Shown here piece by piece: positions 38,475 to 47,245 of a stretch of 64,000 nucleotides of DNA (its first letter is position 1; the number at the start of each line of letters is the position of its first letter). This stretch comes from Actinomycetota bacterium (GTDB lineage Bacteria; Actinomycetota; Coriobacteriia; Anaerosomatales; PHET01). The notes beneath the pieces are model-generated. The model searched no databases. It saw only the letters and a list, made by a program, of their open reading frames with translations, and was not told the DNA's origin. A program made the position numbers and the translations under genes. The DNA is taken from contig JAJUJM010000005.1 of the NCBI GenBank assembly GCA_029265315.1, positions 87,425 to 151,424 on the forward strand, read 5' to 3'.

Positions 38475-39763
38475 ACCTCCGGGGTGATGCGTTCAATCCC
38501 CCGCATGTAGGGGCGGAGTGCTTGAGGCACGGTCACGCTGCCGTCCGCCTCCTGGTGGTTCTCGAGGATCGCGGCGAGCGTCCGCCCCACGGCGAGGCCC
38601 GAACCATTGAGTGTGTGCACGAGCCGGGAGCCCTTGAACTCCGACGGCTGACGATACTTGATCGCCGCACGCCGCGCCTGGAAATCGCCGCAGTTGCTGC
38701 AGCTCGAGATCTCCTTGTAGCCATCGTAGCTGGGCAGCCACACCTCGATGTCGTAGGTCTTCGCCGCACTGAAGCCCATGTCCCCGGTGCACAGCACGAT
38801 GGTGCGGTACGGCAGTTCGAGCAGCTGCAGGATGCGCTCAGCATCGGCGACCATGCCCTCGAGCGCATCCATCGACTCCTCGGGTTTGGCGAACTTCACG
38901 AGCTCGACCTTGTCGAACTGGTGCACGCGGATCATGCCGCGGGTGTCACGCCCCGCGCTTCCGGCCTCCTCGCGGAAACACGACGTGTACGCCGTGTAGT
39001 GCAGAGGGAGCGTCTCGCCGTCGAGCACCTCATCGCGGTGGATGTTGGTGAGCTGGACCTCGGCGGTGGGGATGAGGTAGAGCGGCGTGCCCTCCCCTGA
39101 GGTCTTGAAGAGGTCCTCTTCGAACTTCGGGAGCTGACCCGTGCCGGTGAGCGTGTCCGCATTGGCGAGCGAAGGCGGCCACCACTCCTTGTAGCCGGCA
39201 TCAGCGTGGGTGTCGAGCATGAAGTTGATGAGCGCACGCTCGAGCTTGGCTCCCGCGCCACCCAGCAGCACGAAACGGCTCTTGGCGAGCTTGACGGCCC
39301 GCTCGAAGTCGATGATCCCGAGCGCCGGGCCCAGGTCCCAGTGCGCCTTGGGCTCGAAGTCGAACGTGCGCGGCGTGCCCCAGCGGCGCACCTCGACGTT
39401 CTCGTCCTCGCTCGCCCCCACGGGCACGCTCGCATCCGGGATGTTCGGCGCGGTCATGAGCAGCTCGCGTACCTTCGCGTCAACGTCAGCCATGGAGCCC
39501 TCGAGTGCTGAGATCGCGTCGTTGACCTCGCGTACCGCTGCCTTGGCGACCTCGGCCTCGTCGCGCTTGCCGTCCTTCATGAGTGCGCCGATGGCCTTGC
39601 TCGCCTCATTGCGCGTGGCCTGCAACGCCTCGACCTCGCCGATGAGCCTGCGGCGCTCCTCATCGAGGGCGAGGAACGCGTCGACGTCCCACGACGCGTT
39701 GCGGTTGGCCATGGCGGCGCGAACGGCATCGGGGTTCTCGCGGACGAAGCGTGCGTCGAGCAT
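38471..39763 (-). CDS. serS: Seryl-tRNA synthetase
   Basis: Charges tRNA-Ser, and in selenocysteine-using cells also tRNA-Sec, which matters for the two UGA genes below. 430 residues from ATG 39763 (GGAAGGG upstream). N-terminal coiled-coil tRNA-binding arm (residues about 30-105), class II motif 2 in [18 protein letters not shown] and motif 3 in [20 protein letters not shown] minus-strand TATACT box lies about 85 bp upstream. Confidence 0.97.
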   Translation of the reverse strand: MLDARFVRENPDAVRAAMANRNASWDVDAFLALDEERRRLIGEVEALQATRNEASKAIGALMKDGKRDEAEVAKAAVREVNDAISALEGSMADVDAKVRELLMTAPNIPDASVPVGASEDENVEVRRWGTPRTFDFEPKAHWDLGPALGIIDFERAVKLAKSRFVLLGGAGAKLERALINFMLDTHADAGYKEWWPPSLANADTLTGTGQLPKFEEDLFKTSGEGTPLYLIPTAEVQLTNIHRDEVLDGETLPLHYTAYTSCFREEAGSAGRDTRGMIRVHQFDKVELVKFAKPEESMDALEGMVADAERILQLLELPYRTIVLCTGDMGFSAAKTYDIEVWLPSYDGYKEISSCSNCGDFQARRAAIKYRQPSEFKGSRLVHTLNGSGLAVGRTLAAILENHQEADGSVTVPQALRPYMRGIERITPEV

Positions 39764-39847
39764 CGGGGGCCCTTCCAACAGACGGCGAGCGGGTCATGGG
39801 CGGTCTGGGGTCCACGCGCGGTGGGCGACCGTGACGACCGCGAAGCG

Positions 39848-39853
39848 AGTATA
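39848..39853 (-). promoter_or_regulatory. Putative -10 box of serS
   Basis: Minus-strand TATACT in the gap between the SulP gene and serS. It implies a leader of roughly 75-80 nt before the serS start at 39763. No clear -35 was identified and no T-box-like element was recognised in the leader. Confidence 0.45.
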
Positions 39854-39867
39854 GCGAAGTGACTGCT

Positions 39868-41619
39868 TCAGCTGCGTGGTGTCGCCGCACCCGGAGGAAC
39901 CCGCTTCCCAGCTGCACGAGCGACCGCTTCGGCGAGTGTGGGAACCAACTCGATCGCACCGGTCCTACCGATGCCGGCAGCCGTCGCGGTCCTGAGCGGC
40001 TGCGGCTGGAGGTCCGCCAGCAGCACACGGATCCCCCGCTCCCGACACGCCTCCTCGAAACGCTCAAGCGCCCCGACACCGCCTTCGTCGAGGTACGTCA
40101 CACCATCCGCATAGATGATCAGCCGTCCTCCGTCAGGTGTCTCGTACAGGATCTGCGTGAGCACCCTCTCCGCTGCAGCGAAGAACATGGCGCCCGTGAT
40201 CTTGACACCGGTCCAGCCCTCCGGCCACGAGCCCAACACCGAACGTGCGGACATGGAGAAGTCCCGCACCTGGGTGAAGCGCGCGATGTCACGCATGAGC
40301 AGGAACGACGCGAGCACCATCCCCACCGTGATGGCGACGACCATGTCGAACGCCACCGTCAACACGAAGCAGGTCGCGAGCACCAGACGATCTGCGTTCG
40401 ACGCGCGCTTGAGCACCCGGACGGCCACCGGCGCCTCGCTCATCTTCCACGCCACCACCAGCAGAATCGCGGCCATGGAGGCCATCGGGACATGGCCGAG
40501 GAGCGGGGCGGCGAGAAGCACCGCGATAAGCACGAACACGGCGTGGAACGCCGCGGCGAGCGGGGTCCTGGCACCGGCGTTCACGTTCGCGACGGAGCGA
40601 GCGATCGCCGCAGTGGACGGGATGCCCCCGAAAAACGGGGCCACGATGTTCGCAAGACCCTGGCCCACGAGCTCACCGTTGGAGTGATGCCGCTCGCCTG
40701 TCGAGCGATCGAGCACCACGGCGCAGAGCAGTGACTCGATGGCGCCCAGCACCGCGATGGACAAAGCGGAGGGCACGAGATCCCTGACCGTCTCCCAGGT
40801 GAGCGCGAACACGTCCCCATCAGGACCGGGGAGGTTCCACGGTGCGACGAGGTGTGGCAACGAGCGCGGGACGCCATGGCCCACGAAGCCACCCACTTGG
40901 TACGTGAATCGAGTCGCGATCGTGTCGACCGGGTGTCCGAGCCGCGACAGCCCCAGCGCGAGCAGCGAACCGAGCACGAGTGCCGGCGCATATCCCGGGA
41001 CGACGAGACGCTCTTGCGGCCACAGCACGCTCACGGCGAGCGTGATCGCAGCGACCAACGCCGAGGCCCATGAGAAGTGCGGCAACGCCGAGATGATGGC
41101 CGCCACCTTGCCCGCGAAGTGCTCCGGCATGCGCTCGATGCCCAGACCGAGGAGGTCGTTGACCTGTAGAACGGCGATGGTGAGCGCTATACCTGCGGTG
41201 AAGCCGACCGTCACCGGTTCAGGCACATACTCGACGAGGCGCCCGAGTCTCGCTGCGCCCATCGCCAACAACAGGACGCCGGCCATCAGCCCTGCCGTCG
41301 CCAGGCCGCCCATGCCATACCGTGCGGTGACGGGCGCCAGCACCACGACGAACGCGGCGGTCGGCCCCGTCACGCTGTAGCGGGAACCACCAGTGAGTGC
41401 CGCGACGAAACCGGCGATCGCCGCGGAGTAGAGTCCGTACTGTGGGGGAACGCCACTCGCGATGGCAAGCGCCATGGCAAGCGGTACCGCCACGACGGCG
41501 ACGGTCAAGCCTGCCAGGATGTCCGCGCGCAAGAACCGGCGTCCGTAGCGCATGCTGCCGAACGTGTCACGCACTGCGCTCGCGACACGCACGGTCGTCA
41601 GATGGGCACGATGTGCCAC
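39868..41619 (-). CDS. SulP-family anion transporter with C-terminal STAS domain
   Basis: 583 residues. GTG 41619 is chosen because GGAGGA lies 6 bp upstream; the frame remains open to 41670. About 11-12 TM helices (LTVAVVAVPLAMALAIASGV, YSVTGPTAAFVVVLAPV and so on) with the SulP signature region, then a STAS regulatory domain in the last 110 residues (GGRLIIYADGVTYLDEGGVGALERF). SulP proteins carry sulfate, bicarbonate or dicarboxylates; the substrate here is not determinable. Divergent from a ribbon-helix-helix gene that may regulate it. Confidence 0.92.
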   Translation of the reverse strand: MAHRAHLTTVRVASAVRDTFGSMRYGRRFLRADILAGLTVAVVAVPLAMALAIASGVPPQYGLYSAAIAGFVAALTGGSRYSVTGPTAAFVVVLAPVTARYGMGGLATAGLMAGVLLLAMGAARLGRLVEYVPEPVTVGFTAGIALTIAVLQVNDLLGLGIERMPEHFAGKVAAIISALPHFSWASALVAAITLAVSVLWPQERLVVPGYAPALVLGSLLALGLSRLGHPVDTIATRFTYQVGGFVGHGVPRSLPHLVAPWNLPGPDGDVFALTWETVRDLVPSALSIAVLGAIESLLCAVVLDRSTGERHHSNGELVGQGLANIVAPFFGGIPSTAAIARSVANVNAGARTPLAAAFHAVFVLIAVLLAAPLLGHVPMASMAAILLVVAWKMSEAPVAVRVLKRASNADRLVLATCFVLTVAFDMVVAITVGMVLASFLLMRDIARFTQVRDFSMSARSVLGSWPEGWTGVKITGAMFFAAAERVLTQILYETPDGGRLIIYADGVTYLDEGGVGALERFEEACRERGIRVLLADLQPQPLRTATAAGIGRTGAIELVPTLAEAVARAAGKRVPPGAATPRS

Positions 41620-41650
41620 GCGGCTCCTCCGTCCTTCACGAATGGAACCA

Positions 41651-41703
41651 CATACTATACCAATGCGCACATCATCGTATTATAATGTGATTATCATATT
41701 CAC
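41651..41703. promoter_or_regulatory. AT-rich divergent promoter between the SulP and RHH genes
   Basis: A markedly AT-rich island in a GC-rich genome. It has a plus-strand TATAAT at 41681-41686 serving the RHH gene and a minus-strand TATAGT at 41654-41659 about 35 bp before the SulP start. ATTATAAT is itself palindromic and flanked by ATCAT/ATGAT copies, suitable as an operator for the adjacent ribbon-helix-helix protein (autoregulation inferred). Confidence 0.55.
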
Positions 41704-41715
41704 GAGGAGTGAGCT

Positions 41716-41898
41716 ATGACGACTGAACATCGGACCGCGCGACTGACGGTGTTGATCGACCCGAAGAAGAAGGCGGCTTTCGAGCAGCTGTGTCGCGAGG
41801 AAGACATGACGCCTTCGCAGGTCGTCCGTCAGATGATCCGTGACTACATCGAAGAACGCCTGGGTCCGGACTGGCGTGAAGAGGTCCTGCGCGACTGA
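41716..41898 (+). CDS. CopG-type ribbon-helix-helix protein
   Basis: 60 residues from ATG 41716 with GAGGAG upstream. Pattern RLTVLIDPKKKAAFEQLCREEDMTPSQVVRQMIRDYIEE is a ribbon-helix-helix DNA-binding fold of CopG/Arc type (beta strand, two helices). No toxin gene follows, so it is more likely a small transcription regulator than an antitoxin. It probably acts on the AT-rich divergent promoter shared with the SulP transporter. Confidence 0.82.
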   Translation: MTTEHRTARLTVLIDPKKKAAFEQLCREEDMTPSQVVRQMIRDYIEERLGPDWREEVLRD

Positions 41899-41963
41899 CC
41901 ATCCGCTTCCACCGTGGTCGACGCTCTATTCGTCGCACTTATGCTGTTGATTCCTCGACCTGA

Positions 41964-41969
41964 TACAAT
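41964..41969 (+). promoter_or_regulatory. Probable -10 box of a leaderless operon
   Basis: TACAAT ends 6 bp before ATG 41976, so transcription would begin at the start codon. No Shine-Dalgarno sequence is present. Confidence 0.5.
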
Positions 41970-41975
41970 CCGCCC

Positions 41976-42767
41976 ATGCGACCCACTTTGGCGATCTGTG
42001 GACACGCCGGCTCCGGACACGAGCAGGCGTCGCGGCTTGCTCGCGAATGGGCACCTTCCGGTATCGAGATGACGCTTGACCCACTCAACCCAGTCGAATC
42101 CGTGGCGACCGCATTGACCATGGCGAACGGACACGAGGGAGACGTGCTGCCGGTGCGCTACCACTTCCCCTTGGGTGATCTTGACCTCTCCGGACCATCC
42201 AGCGTCATGGCCGATCGTGCGTTCAAGGCCGTATGCGATTCCGCATCCGCCGTCGCACAGGCCGGCGGCGAGTACCTGACGGTCCACGCGGCGCTGCCAG
42301 ACAAGGCCGTTGGAACGCTTCGCTTGGTCGACACCGTGATCAGACTTGCCGACGCCGTGCAGTTCGCTCATTCCGTCGGTGTCACCATCGCGCTGGAGAA
42401 CCTCCGCTGGGGAGCGACTGCGCAACCGGACGTGTTCCTCGATATCGTGGCCAGAAGCGGCGCGGCTGTGACCCTCGATGTCGGCCACGCGGTGTCAAGT
42501 CAGCCCTCCGCACTCGGCTACGGCGCCGATCGCTTCATCATGGACTGCGGTTCGTTGGTCGTCGGGGCACACGTCTACGATCGCGAGACCGACCGGCATC
42601 ATCCGCCAGCGGATCTCGACCGGATCGGCGCTGCTCTCGATGCGCTCTGTGATGTAGGCTGCTCCTGGTGGACCATCGAGCTTCGCGACGCCGAAGAGAT
42701 TCGAGCCACGCAAGGACTGCTGTCGGAGTTCTTGGACGCCCGATTCCAAGCGGCACACTGCGCCTGA
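41976..42767 (+). CDS. TIM-barrel protein of the sugar-phosphate isomerase / AP-endonuclease-2-like superfamily
   Basis: 263 residues, apparently leaderless. Barrel pattern with a TVHAALP strand, VTIALENLRWG and VTLDVGHAV (metal-site Glu and Asp/His positions), and SWWTIELRD near the C-terminus. Substrate unknown. First gene of a compact operon: 10 bp before the degenerate PP-loop gene, then apgM and a DUF3343 gene. Confidence 0.78.
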   Translation: MRPTLAICGHAGSGHEQASRLAREWAPSGIEMTLDPLNPVESVATALTMANGHEGDVLPVRYHFPLGDLDLSGPSSVMADRAFKAVCDSASAVAQAGGEYLTVHAALPDKAVGTLRLVDTVIRLADAVQFAHSVGVTIALENLRWGATAQPDVFLDIVARSGAAVTLDVGHAVSSQPSALGYGADRFIMDCGSLVVGAHVYDRETDRHHPPADLDRIGAALDALCDVGCSWWTIELRDAEEIRATQGLLSEFLDARFQAAHCA

Positions 42768-42777
42768 GGAGTGCGCG

Positions 42778-43512
42778 ATGTTGGCGATCGCTGAGATCTC
42801 CGGGGCCGACAGCATCGCAGCGGCCCTCGCCTTCGCAGAGGCGAACCCCGGATCTCAGCTGATTCCGACGTACGTCGCGACCGGCACCGAGTACGGGGAC
42901 TTCAGTCACATCGAGGACAACGTCGCCTGGCTTGAGAAGGAGCTACCCGCGCGGGGGGCCGAACTGACCGGGGGCCTGATCCGCTCGAGCGACCCGTCGC
43001 TCTGGCGTGCTCTCAACAGCTCCGCCCGCATCTTCATCGCCCGATTCGGCTCGTATCTGCCCTGTGTGGGCTGCCACCTGTACCTGCATCTGATGCGGAT
43101 ACCCATCGCCCTCAAGGTCGGAGCTTCGATCGTGATCTCCGGAGAACGAGAGCGTCACGGGGACCGGACCAAGGCGAACCAGACCACGGCCGCGCTCGAT
43201 GCGTACGAGAGCTTGCTCGCCGCGGTCGGACTGCGCCTCGAGCTGCCGCTGCGCCACATGTCGGACCCCGCCGCAGTGACATCATTGCTCGGTCCTCGTT
43301 GGATCGGCGGCTCACCGCAGCTGGAATGCGTACTCAAGGGCAACGAGATCGGGCCGGACGGCTCGTGTGTCGCCGAACTTCCCGAAGCACTGATCGACTC
43401 ATACGTGAAGCCGGTCGGTCAGGCCGTGGCGCGAGCGATGGTCGATGGTCGGAACGACTGGGACGCCATCGTCAAACCGTACCTCCTGGGTCAGCCGGGA
43501 AGCGATTCATGA
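42778..43512 (+). CDS. PP-loop/adenine-nucleotide alpha-hydrolase-like protein with degenerate P-loop and a CxxC
   Basis: 244 residues from ATG 42778 (GAGGAG upstream). The N-terminus AEISGADSIAAALAFAE looks like the SGGxDS PP-loop motif of ATP pyrophosphatases but lacks its second Gly. YVATGTEYGDF follows as the second strand. A cysteine pair sits in PCVGCHLYLHLMR, then VISGERERHGDRT, and a late LECVLKGNEIGP. The family often transfers sulfur or activates carboxyl or carbonyl groups; the CxxC and the neighbouring DUF3343 protein hint at sulfur/selenium chemistry, but this is inference. ATGA overlap with apgM. Confidence 0.65.
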   Translation: MLAIAEISGADSIAAALAFAEANPGSQLIPTYVATGTEYGDFSHIEDNVAWLEKELPARGAELTGGLIRSSDPSLWRALNSSARIFIARFGSYLPCVGCHLYLHLMRIPIALKVGASIVISGERERHGDRTKANQTTAALDAYESLLAAVGLRLELPLRHMSDPAAVTSLLGPRWIGGSPQLECVLKGNEIGPDGSCVAELPEALIDSYVKPVGQAVARAMVDGRNDWDAIVKPYLLGQPGSDS

Positions 43513-44798
43513 CCCCGATACTCCTCATCATCCTCGACGGAGCGGGCGACCGTCAGCACGGCGAGCTGGGGGGACGCACACCCCTCGAAGCGGCCCGGAC
43601 CCCGAACCTTGACGCGCTCGCCGCGGCCGGCGTGACCGGGCTGATGTGGCCACTGGGCCCGGGGCGCGCCCCGACCTCACCCTTCGCCCACTTCGCGCTC
43701 TTCGGCTACGACCCGGCCGACTTCCCGGGACGCGGGCTCATGGAGGCGCTCGGCGAGGGACACGCACCCCAGCCGGGCGAGGTGGTCTGCCGCGTGAACT
43801 TCGCGTGCTGCGAGGAACGAGAGGGCGCGCTCTGGATAGCCGAGCGTCCCGACCCGCGCGTCGGAGGGCCGGTCAACACGGAGATCGACCTCGATGGCGC
43901 CTTCTGCGGCGTCGCATGCAGGTTCGTCCACACCGGGGCCGCCCAGGGGCTGCTGTTCCTGAGAGCGCAGGACGGAACAGGGCTGTCAGGGCACGTCACC
44001 GACGCCGACCCGCTGCGCGCCGACGCGTTCGTGGCCTCGGTGCTTCCCTGGTCCGAAGCCGGCGACCCGGCAGCGGCCCGTCGCACGGCGGACGCGCTGA
44101 ACGCGTGGATGCGCGAGAGCCGCAGACGATTGTCCGGCAGGAAGCTCGACACGGCGCTCGTCAAGTGGGCCGGCACGGCAGCGTCCCTCACACCGTTCGT
44201 CGAGCGGACGGGCCTGTCCGGCGCGAGCCTCGCCCGGGGCGCGCTGTACCGGGGGCTCGCCGCCTCGATCGGCGTCGACGTGCTCGCCGAGCCAGGGCGC
44301 GACGACCCCGCGCAGGACCTCGCCGATGACCTCGGCCGGGCGCTCGAGCTGCTCGAGACGGGCCGCTATGACTTCGTCCACGTCCACACGAAGTGGCCCG
44401 ACGTCGCGGCGCACCGCAAGTCTCCCGAGCGCAAGCGCCAGGTCATCGAGGCGCTCGACGCCGCGTTCGAGCCACACCTTGAGCGCCTGTGCCGTGGCGA
44501 CGCCGTCGTCTGCGTCACGGCCGACCACCAGACGCCCTCCTCCGGCCCGCTCTACCACTCCGGCGGCGCCGTCCCGCTGCTCATAACCGGAGGCGCCTCG
44601 GGCCGCGACGAGGTCGCGCGGTTCGCCGAGCGCGACTGCCGCACAGGGGCTCTCGGGCACGTCCATGGGACCGACCTGATGCCGCTGCTTCTGGACCACG
44701 CGGAGCGAAGCGGCTTCATGGGGGCCGAGCGCTACACGGCACGCCGCTGCCTGGGCGTGCCGCACCGCGCGGCCATCACGAGGCTCGAGGTCGAGTGA
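43509..44798 (+). CDS. apgM: 2,3-bisphosphoglycerate-independent phosphoglycerate mutase, archaeal type
   Basis: 429 residues. Alkaline-phosphatase-fold mutase: metal site ILLIILDGAGD, GGRTPLEAARTPNLD, Ser region in PTSPFAHFALFGYDP, VHVHTKWPDVAAHRK, and TADHQTPSSGPLYHSG. Interconverts 3- and 2-phosphoglycerate in glycolysis. ATG 43509 overlaps the preceding stop and its own stop overlaps the DUF3343 start as GTGA. An alternative in this superfamily would be a phosphonopyruvate decarboxylase-like enzyme, less likely. Confidence 0.88.
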   Translation: MTPILLIILDGAGDRQHGELGGRTPLEAARTPNLDALAAAGVTGLMWPLGPGRAPTSPFAHFALFGYDPADFPGRGLMEALGEGHAPQPGEVVCRVNFACCEEREGALWIAERPDPRVGGPVNTEIDLDGAFCGVACRFVHTGAAQGLLFLRAQDGTGLSGHVTDADPLRADAFVASVLPWSEAGDPAAARRTADALNAWMRESRRRLSGRKLDTALVKWAGTAASLTPFVERTGLSGASLARGALYRGLAASIGVDVLAEPGRDDPAQDLADDLGRALELLETGRYDFVHVHTKWPDVAAHRKSPERKRQVIEALDAAFEPHLERLCRGDAVVCVTADHQTPSSGPLYHSGGAVPLLITGGASGRDEVARFAERDCRTGALGHVHGTDLMPLLLDHAERSGFMGAERYTARRCLGVPHRAAITRLEVE

Positions 44799-45082
44799 GC
44801 GTGGCCGACGGGACCCCGAACCCGCCTGCGGCACGACCCTCAGCGCACGCGCCGCGACGGTTCATCGTCCTGGCGTTCACAAGCACGCGTGAATCGCTCG
44901 CCGCCGAAGCGGCCCTGCTCGATTCCGGAGTGACGGTGAAGGCCGTGCCGTTGCCGCGTCACAGGGGGCCGCTGTGCGGTATCGCGCTCAGGATCCCGCC
45001 GGAGGAAGCGGCACGGGCCGAAGCCGCACTCTCCGATCACGGGATCCGGATCGCCGCCCGCGACGTCATCGACGACGTGTGA
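44795..45082 (+). CDS. DUF3343 protein (putative Se/S carrier-like)
   Basis: 95 residues from GTG 44795 (GTGA overlap; GTG 44801 is an alternative). Pattern FIVLAFTSTRESLAAEAALLDSGVTVKAVPLPRHRGPLCGIALRI is the DUF3343 signature with its single conserved Cys in CGIA. DUF3343 domains are annotated as putative sulfur or selenium carriers because of their association with Se metabolism genes; the biochemistry is not settled. Two UGA-containing genes lie 1-8 kb away on the other strand. Confidence 0.8.
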   Translation: MSVADGTPNPPAARPSAHAPRRFIVLAFTSTRESLAAEAALLDSGVTVKAVPLPRHRGPLCGIALRIPPEEAARAEAALSDHGIRIAARDVIDDV

Positions 45083-45133
45083 AGGTCGCTCGAGGGCACC
45101 GCGCGGCACTCGCTGCGCCGTCCGCCGATCCCG

Positions 45134-46291
45134 CTAGCACATCTGCTCGACGAACGCGTCGACGCGCGTCCTCAGCTGTCCCTCGTCCGCGTCTGAGTAG
45201 TCGGTCTCGATCTTGAGGCACGGTATGCCCAACTCCTGGCGGCACACCCGCTGCACGAGCACCGACTCGACGTTGAACGTGTGGCAAGCCATCCAGACAG
45301 TGTCGATGACGCCCTGGACGCGGTACGTGGCGACGGTTCGGCGGAGCAGGTCAAGCCGCCCCTCGTTCGGGCTCATGCACGCGCATGGGATCCCGAGCGT
45401 GAACCGCACGAGCGCGTCGAGCGGATCGCCTTCCTCATCGACGAGCCGCTCGTAGGACTTGGAGCCGCTGCACGCATCGTGGGCCACCACCCGCGCGCCG
45501 GACTCTTCGGCCAGGCGCATGACCTTGTTGGTCTCGGGCGACATCGGCGTGCCGGTGACGAGTATGCGGGGCTGGCAGCCGTGAGACGCTGAGGAAGCGC
45601 TCCCGTCAGCAGAGGCTTCGACCGCCTCTGCGAGCTCCTCGAGGAGCTTCAGGTATGGCGCCCGGTCGACGACGAAATCGGTGAGCGAACGGACGTTCAG
45701 CATCTGCGTCCAGGTGAGCGCTGGGTCGTCCCGCTCGAAGGTCCGGTCAATGCGCTGCAGGAGCCGCCGAATGTCGTTCTCGATCCGGATCTCGGCGGCC
45801 AGCCGCTCCCGGGTGACTGGGACGCCGGTGACCTCTGAGAGGAACCCGCCCACCCGCTCGAGCTCGCCGCGCCAGTGCTCATAGGCATCGGGGACCTGCG
45901 TGTCGAACGGCAGCTGCATGACGTGCACGGGCTTCAGAGACCTCAGGAGCTCGAAGACCTTCTTCTTCCCGTCGCACGTCGTCTCCCCGATGAGCGCGTC
46001 GGCGAAGTGGAAGAAGGGGCACGTGTCGGTGATGGCGAGCCCGTAGCTCGACTTGATGAGCGGGCAGAAGTTGCGGGGAAGCTCGACTTCAGCCGCTGGG
46101 ATCGCCGCCTGATCGCTACCGCACAGCGACACCGGCACCGCACCGGCCGCGCGTACCAGCTCGAACGGGATGTAGCCACAGTACAGGCCGACGATCTTCG
46201 TCCCGGCCTCCTTCGCCTTCTTGACCTCGATCTGCGCCCACTCGAGGCGTCGCACGACCTCGGCGAGGATCTCGTCGACCGTCCGCGTCAT
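45134..46291 (-). CDS. HgdB/DCCP-like FeS protein (2-hydroxyacyl-CoA dehydratase D-component family), copy 2
   Basis: 385 residues. Conserved cysteines of the family are present: GLYCGYIPFELVRAAGA, SLCG, PRNFCPLIKS, DTCPFFHFAD, ETTCDGKKK, later DACSGSK and CACMSPNEGR. The family includes dehydratase subunits, benzoyl-CoA reductase subunits and double-cubane-cluster proteins (DCCP), which reduce small substrates using electrons injected by an ATP-driven activator. No paired alpha subunit and no CoA-substrate genes are nearby, so a DCCP-like role is more likely than fermentation. Its ATG overlaps the stop of the read-through MerB-like gene (ATGA), and its activator is presumably the HgdC homologue at 53399-54157. 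Confidence 0.88.
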   Translation of the reverse strand: MTRTVDEILAEVVRRLEWAQIEVKKAKEAGTKIVGLYCGYIPFELVRAAGAVPVSLCGSDQAAIPAAEVELPRNFCPLIKSSYGLAITDTCPFFHFADALIGETTCDGKKKVFELLRSLKPVHVMQLPFDTQVPDAYEHWRGELERVGGFLSEVTGVPVTRERLAAEIRIENDIRRLLQRIDRTFERDDPALTWTQMLNVRSLTDFVVDRAPYLKLLEELAEAVEASADGSASSASHGCQPRILVTGTPMSPETNKVMRLAEESGARVVAHDACSGSKSYERLVDEEGDPLDALVRFTLGIPCACMSPNEGRLDLLRRTVATYRVQGVIDTVWMACHTFNVESVLVQRVCRQELGIPCLKIETDYSDADEGQLRTRVDAFVEQMC

Positions 46292-46953
46292 GTGCCCTCT
46301 CCCTCATCCAGACCGAACAACCACTCGGAAACGGTCCGCGCCTCGTGAACCGTCAAGAGGAACAGATCGTCAGTGCTCCTGCCGCTCGCTTCGATCCACG
46401 CTCGCAGGTGCTCCTCCGTACAGAAGGAGTTCATCTCGTTTCAACAGCTCGCGGCCCAGTTATCGGCTTGACTCAAGTCGACGTGCACCACGCGCGCATC
46501 CTCGGGAACCACCTCAGCGACCTCGCCGGAACGCACGGCGATACGCACCTCGGCACCGCAGTGGTGGCAGCGGGACACCACGTCGACGTCGCAGCCGAAG
46601 GTGTAGGCGCATCCCATCGCATCGATGACGCACATCGCCGAGAAGGTGCGCCCGTCCGCGAGCGTCACGCGGTGCACGGTCTCTGCCCCCGATACCGGAT
46701 AGGCGAAGCGCACCTCGCCCTCGGGACCCAGCACCACGACGTGCGCCGCCGCCATCTGCGCCGTGAGCCTGGCGGCGCGGTCGGGTTCCATGGCGACGGA
46801 TGCGGCTACTTCTTCGGGACGCACCGGGCCGCCACGCTCAACCATCGCATCGAGGATCGCAAGGCGCAGCGGCTTCTGTTCTGCGGTGCAGCGAGAGTGC
46901 ACGCTGGCGATGCGCAACCGCTCCTCGGGGTAGTTCGCGAATGGTCCGCTCAC
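46288..46953 (-). CDS. MerB (organomercurial lyase)-like selenoprotein, in-frame TGA read as Sec
   Basis: 221 residues from GTG 46953 (GGGAGGAGACG upstream). The N-terminus is a winged-helix domain as in MerB. The catalytic part has MCVIDAMG (C108, D111), matching the Cys-x-x-Asp pair of MerB, and extra cysteines C115, C121, C129, C132. At C170 the frame meets TGA (46441-46443); it then continues NEMNSFCTEEHLRAWIEAS for 50 codons, exactly where MerB-family proteins place the second catalytic cysteine and their C-terminal region. The read-through ends in an ATGA overlap with the next gene. A hairpin (46411-46429) starts 11 nt after the TGA. Ordinary decoding would truncate the enzyme at an essential site. 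Sec incorporation is inferred. Substrate could be an organomercurial or another organometal(loid). Confidence 0.85.
46411..46429 (-). promoter_or_regulatory. Candidate bacterial SECIS hairpin in the MerB-like gene
   Basis: Minus-strand CTCCT, a 9-nt loop TCTGTACGG and AGGAG, beginning 11 nt after the TGA at 46443-46441, within the usual bacterial SECIS distance. The stem is short (5 bp) and the loop lacks a clean GGU, so support is moderate. Confidence 0.5.
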
Positions 46954-46963
46954 CGTCTCCTCC

Positions 46964-47245
46964 CTACCACCTGCAGCGATAGCAGTCGTAGGACACCACG
47001 ATGTCCACGCTCTCGCCACGTCGCACGCGCTCGCCCGCCGCCGGTGACTGCGAGAAGACGGTCGGCGTCGTGTCGAACTGCTTGAAGTCCTGCACCCTGC
47101 CCACCCTGAGTCCAGCCCGTGTCAGCGCCGCCTTCGCCTCGGTCACCTGCTTGCCGCTGAGATCCGGGACCAGCGTGGTTTGAACGCATGCGGTGAGCAT
47201 GAGCGCGAGTGCGCAGCACGCGGCGCCTGTCAGTGCGCGTCTCAC
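46964..47245 (-). CDS. Small PASTA-domain lipoprotein
   Basis: 93 residues from GTG 47245, overlapping the ABC ATPase stop as GTGA. Signal peptide with lipobox LTAC (ALTGAACCALALMLTAC), then one PASTA domain (VPDLSGKQVTEAKAALTRAGLRVGRV). The C-terminus ends SYDCYRCRW, giving a CxxC that could bind metal or form a disulfide. Its place inside an importer operon just before the MerB-like gene suggests an extracytoplasmic accessory role. Confidence 0.82.
   Translation of the reverse strand: MRRALTGAACCALALMLTACVQTTLVPDLSGKQVTEAKAALTRAGLRVGRVQDFKQFDTTPTVFSQSPAAGERVRRGESVDIVVSYDCYRCRW

Noticed and set aside
41716..41898. RHH protein as an antitoxin of a toxin-antitoxin pair
   Set aside because: No toxin-like gene lies next to it; the nearest RelE-like gene is 20 kb away and differently transcribed.
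46288..46440. MerB-like gene read as a truncated pseudogene ending at 46441
   Set aside because: The post-TGA frame is family-like, long (50 codons), free of further stops until an exact ATGA overlap, and follows a hairpin at SECIS distance, which a decaying gene would not show.
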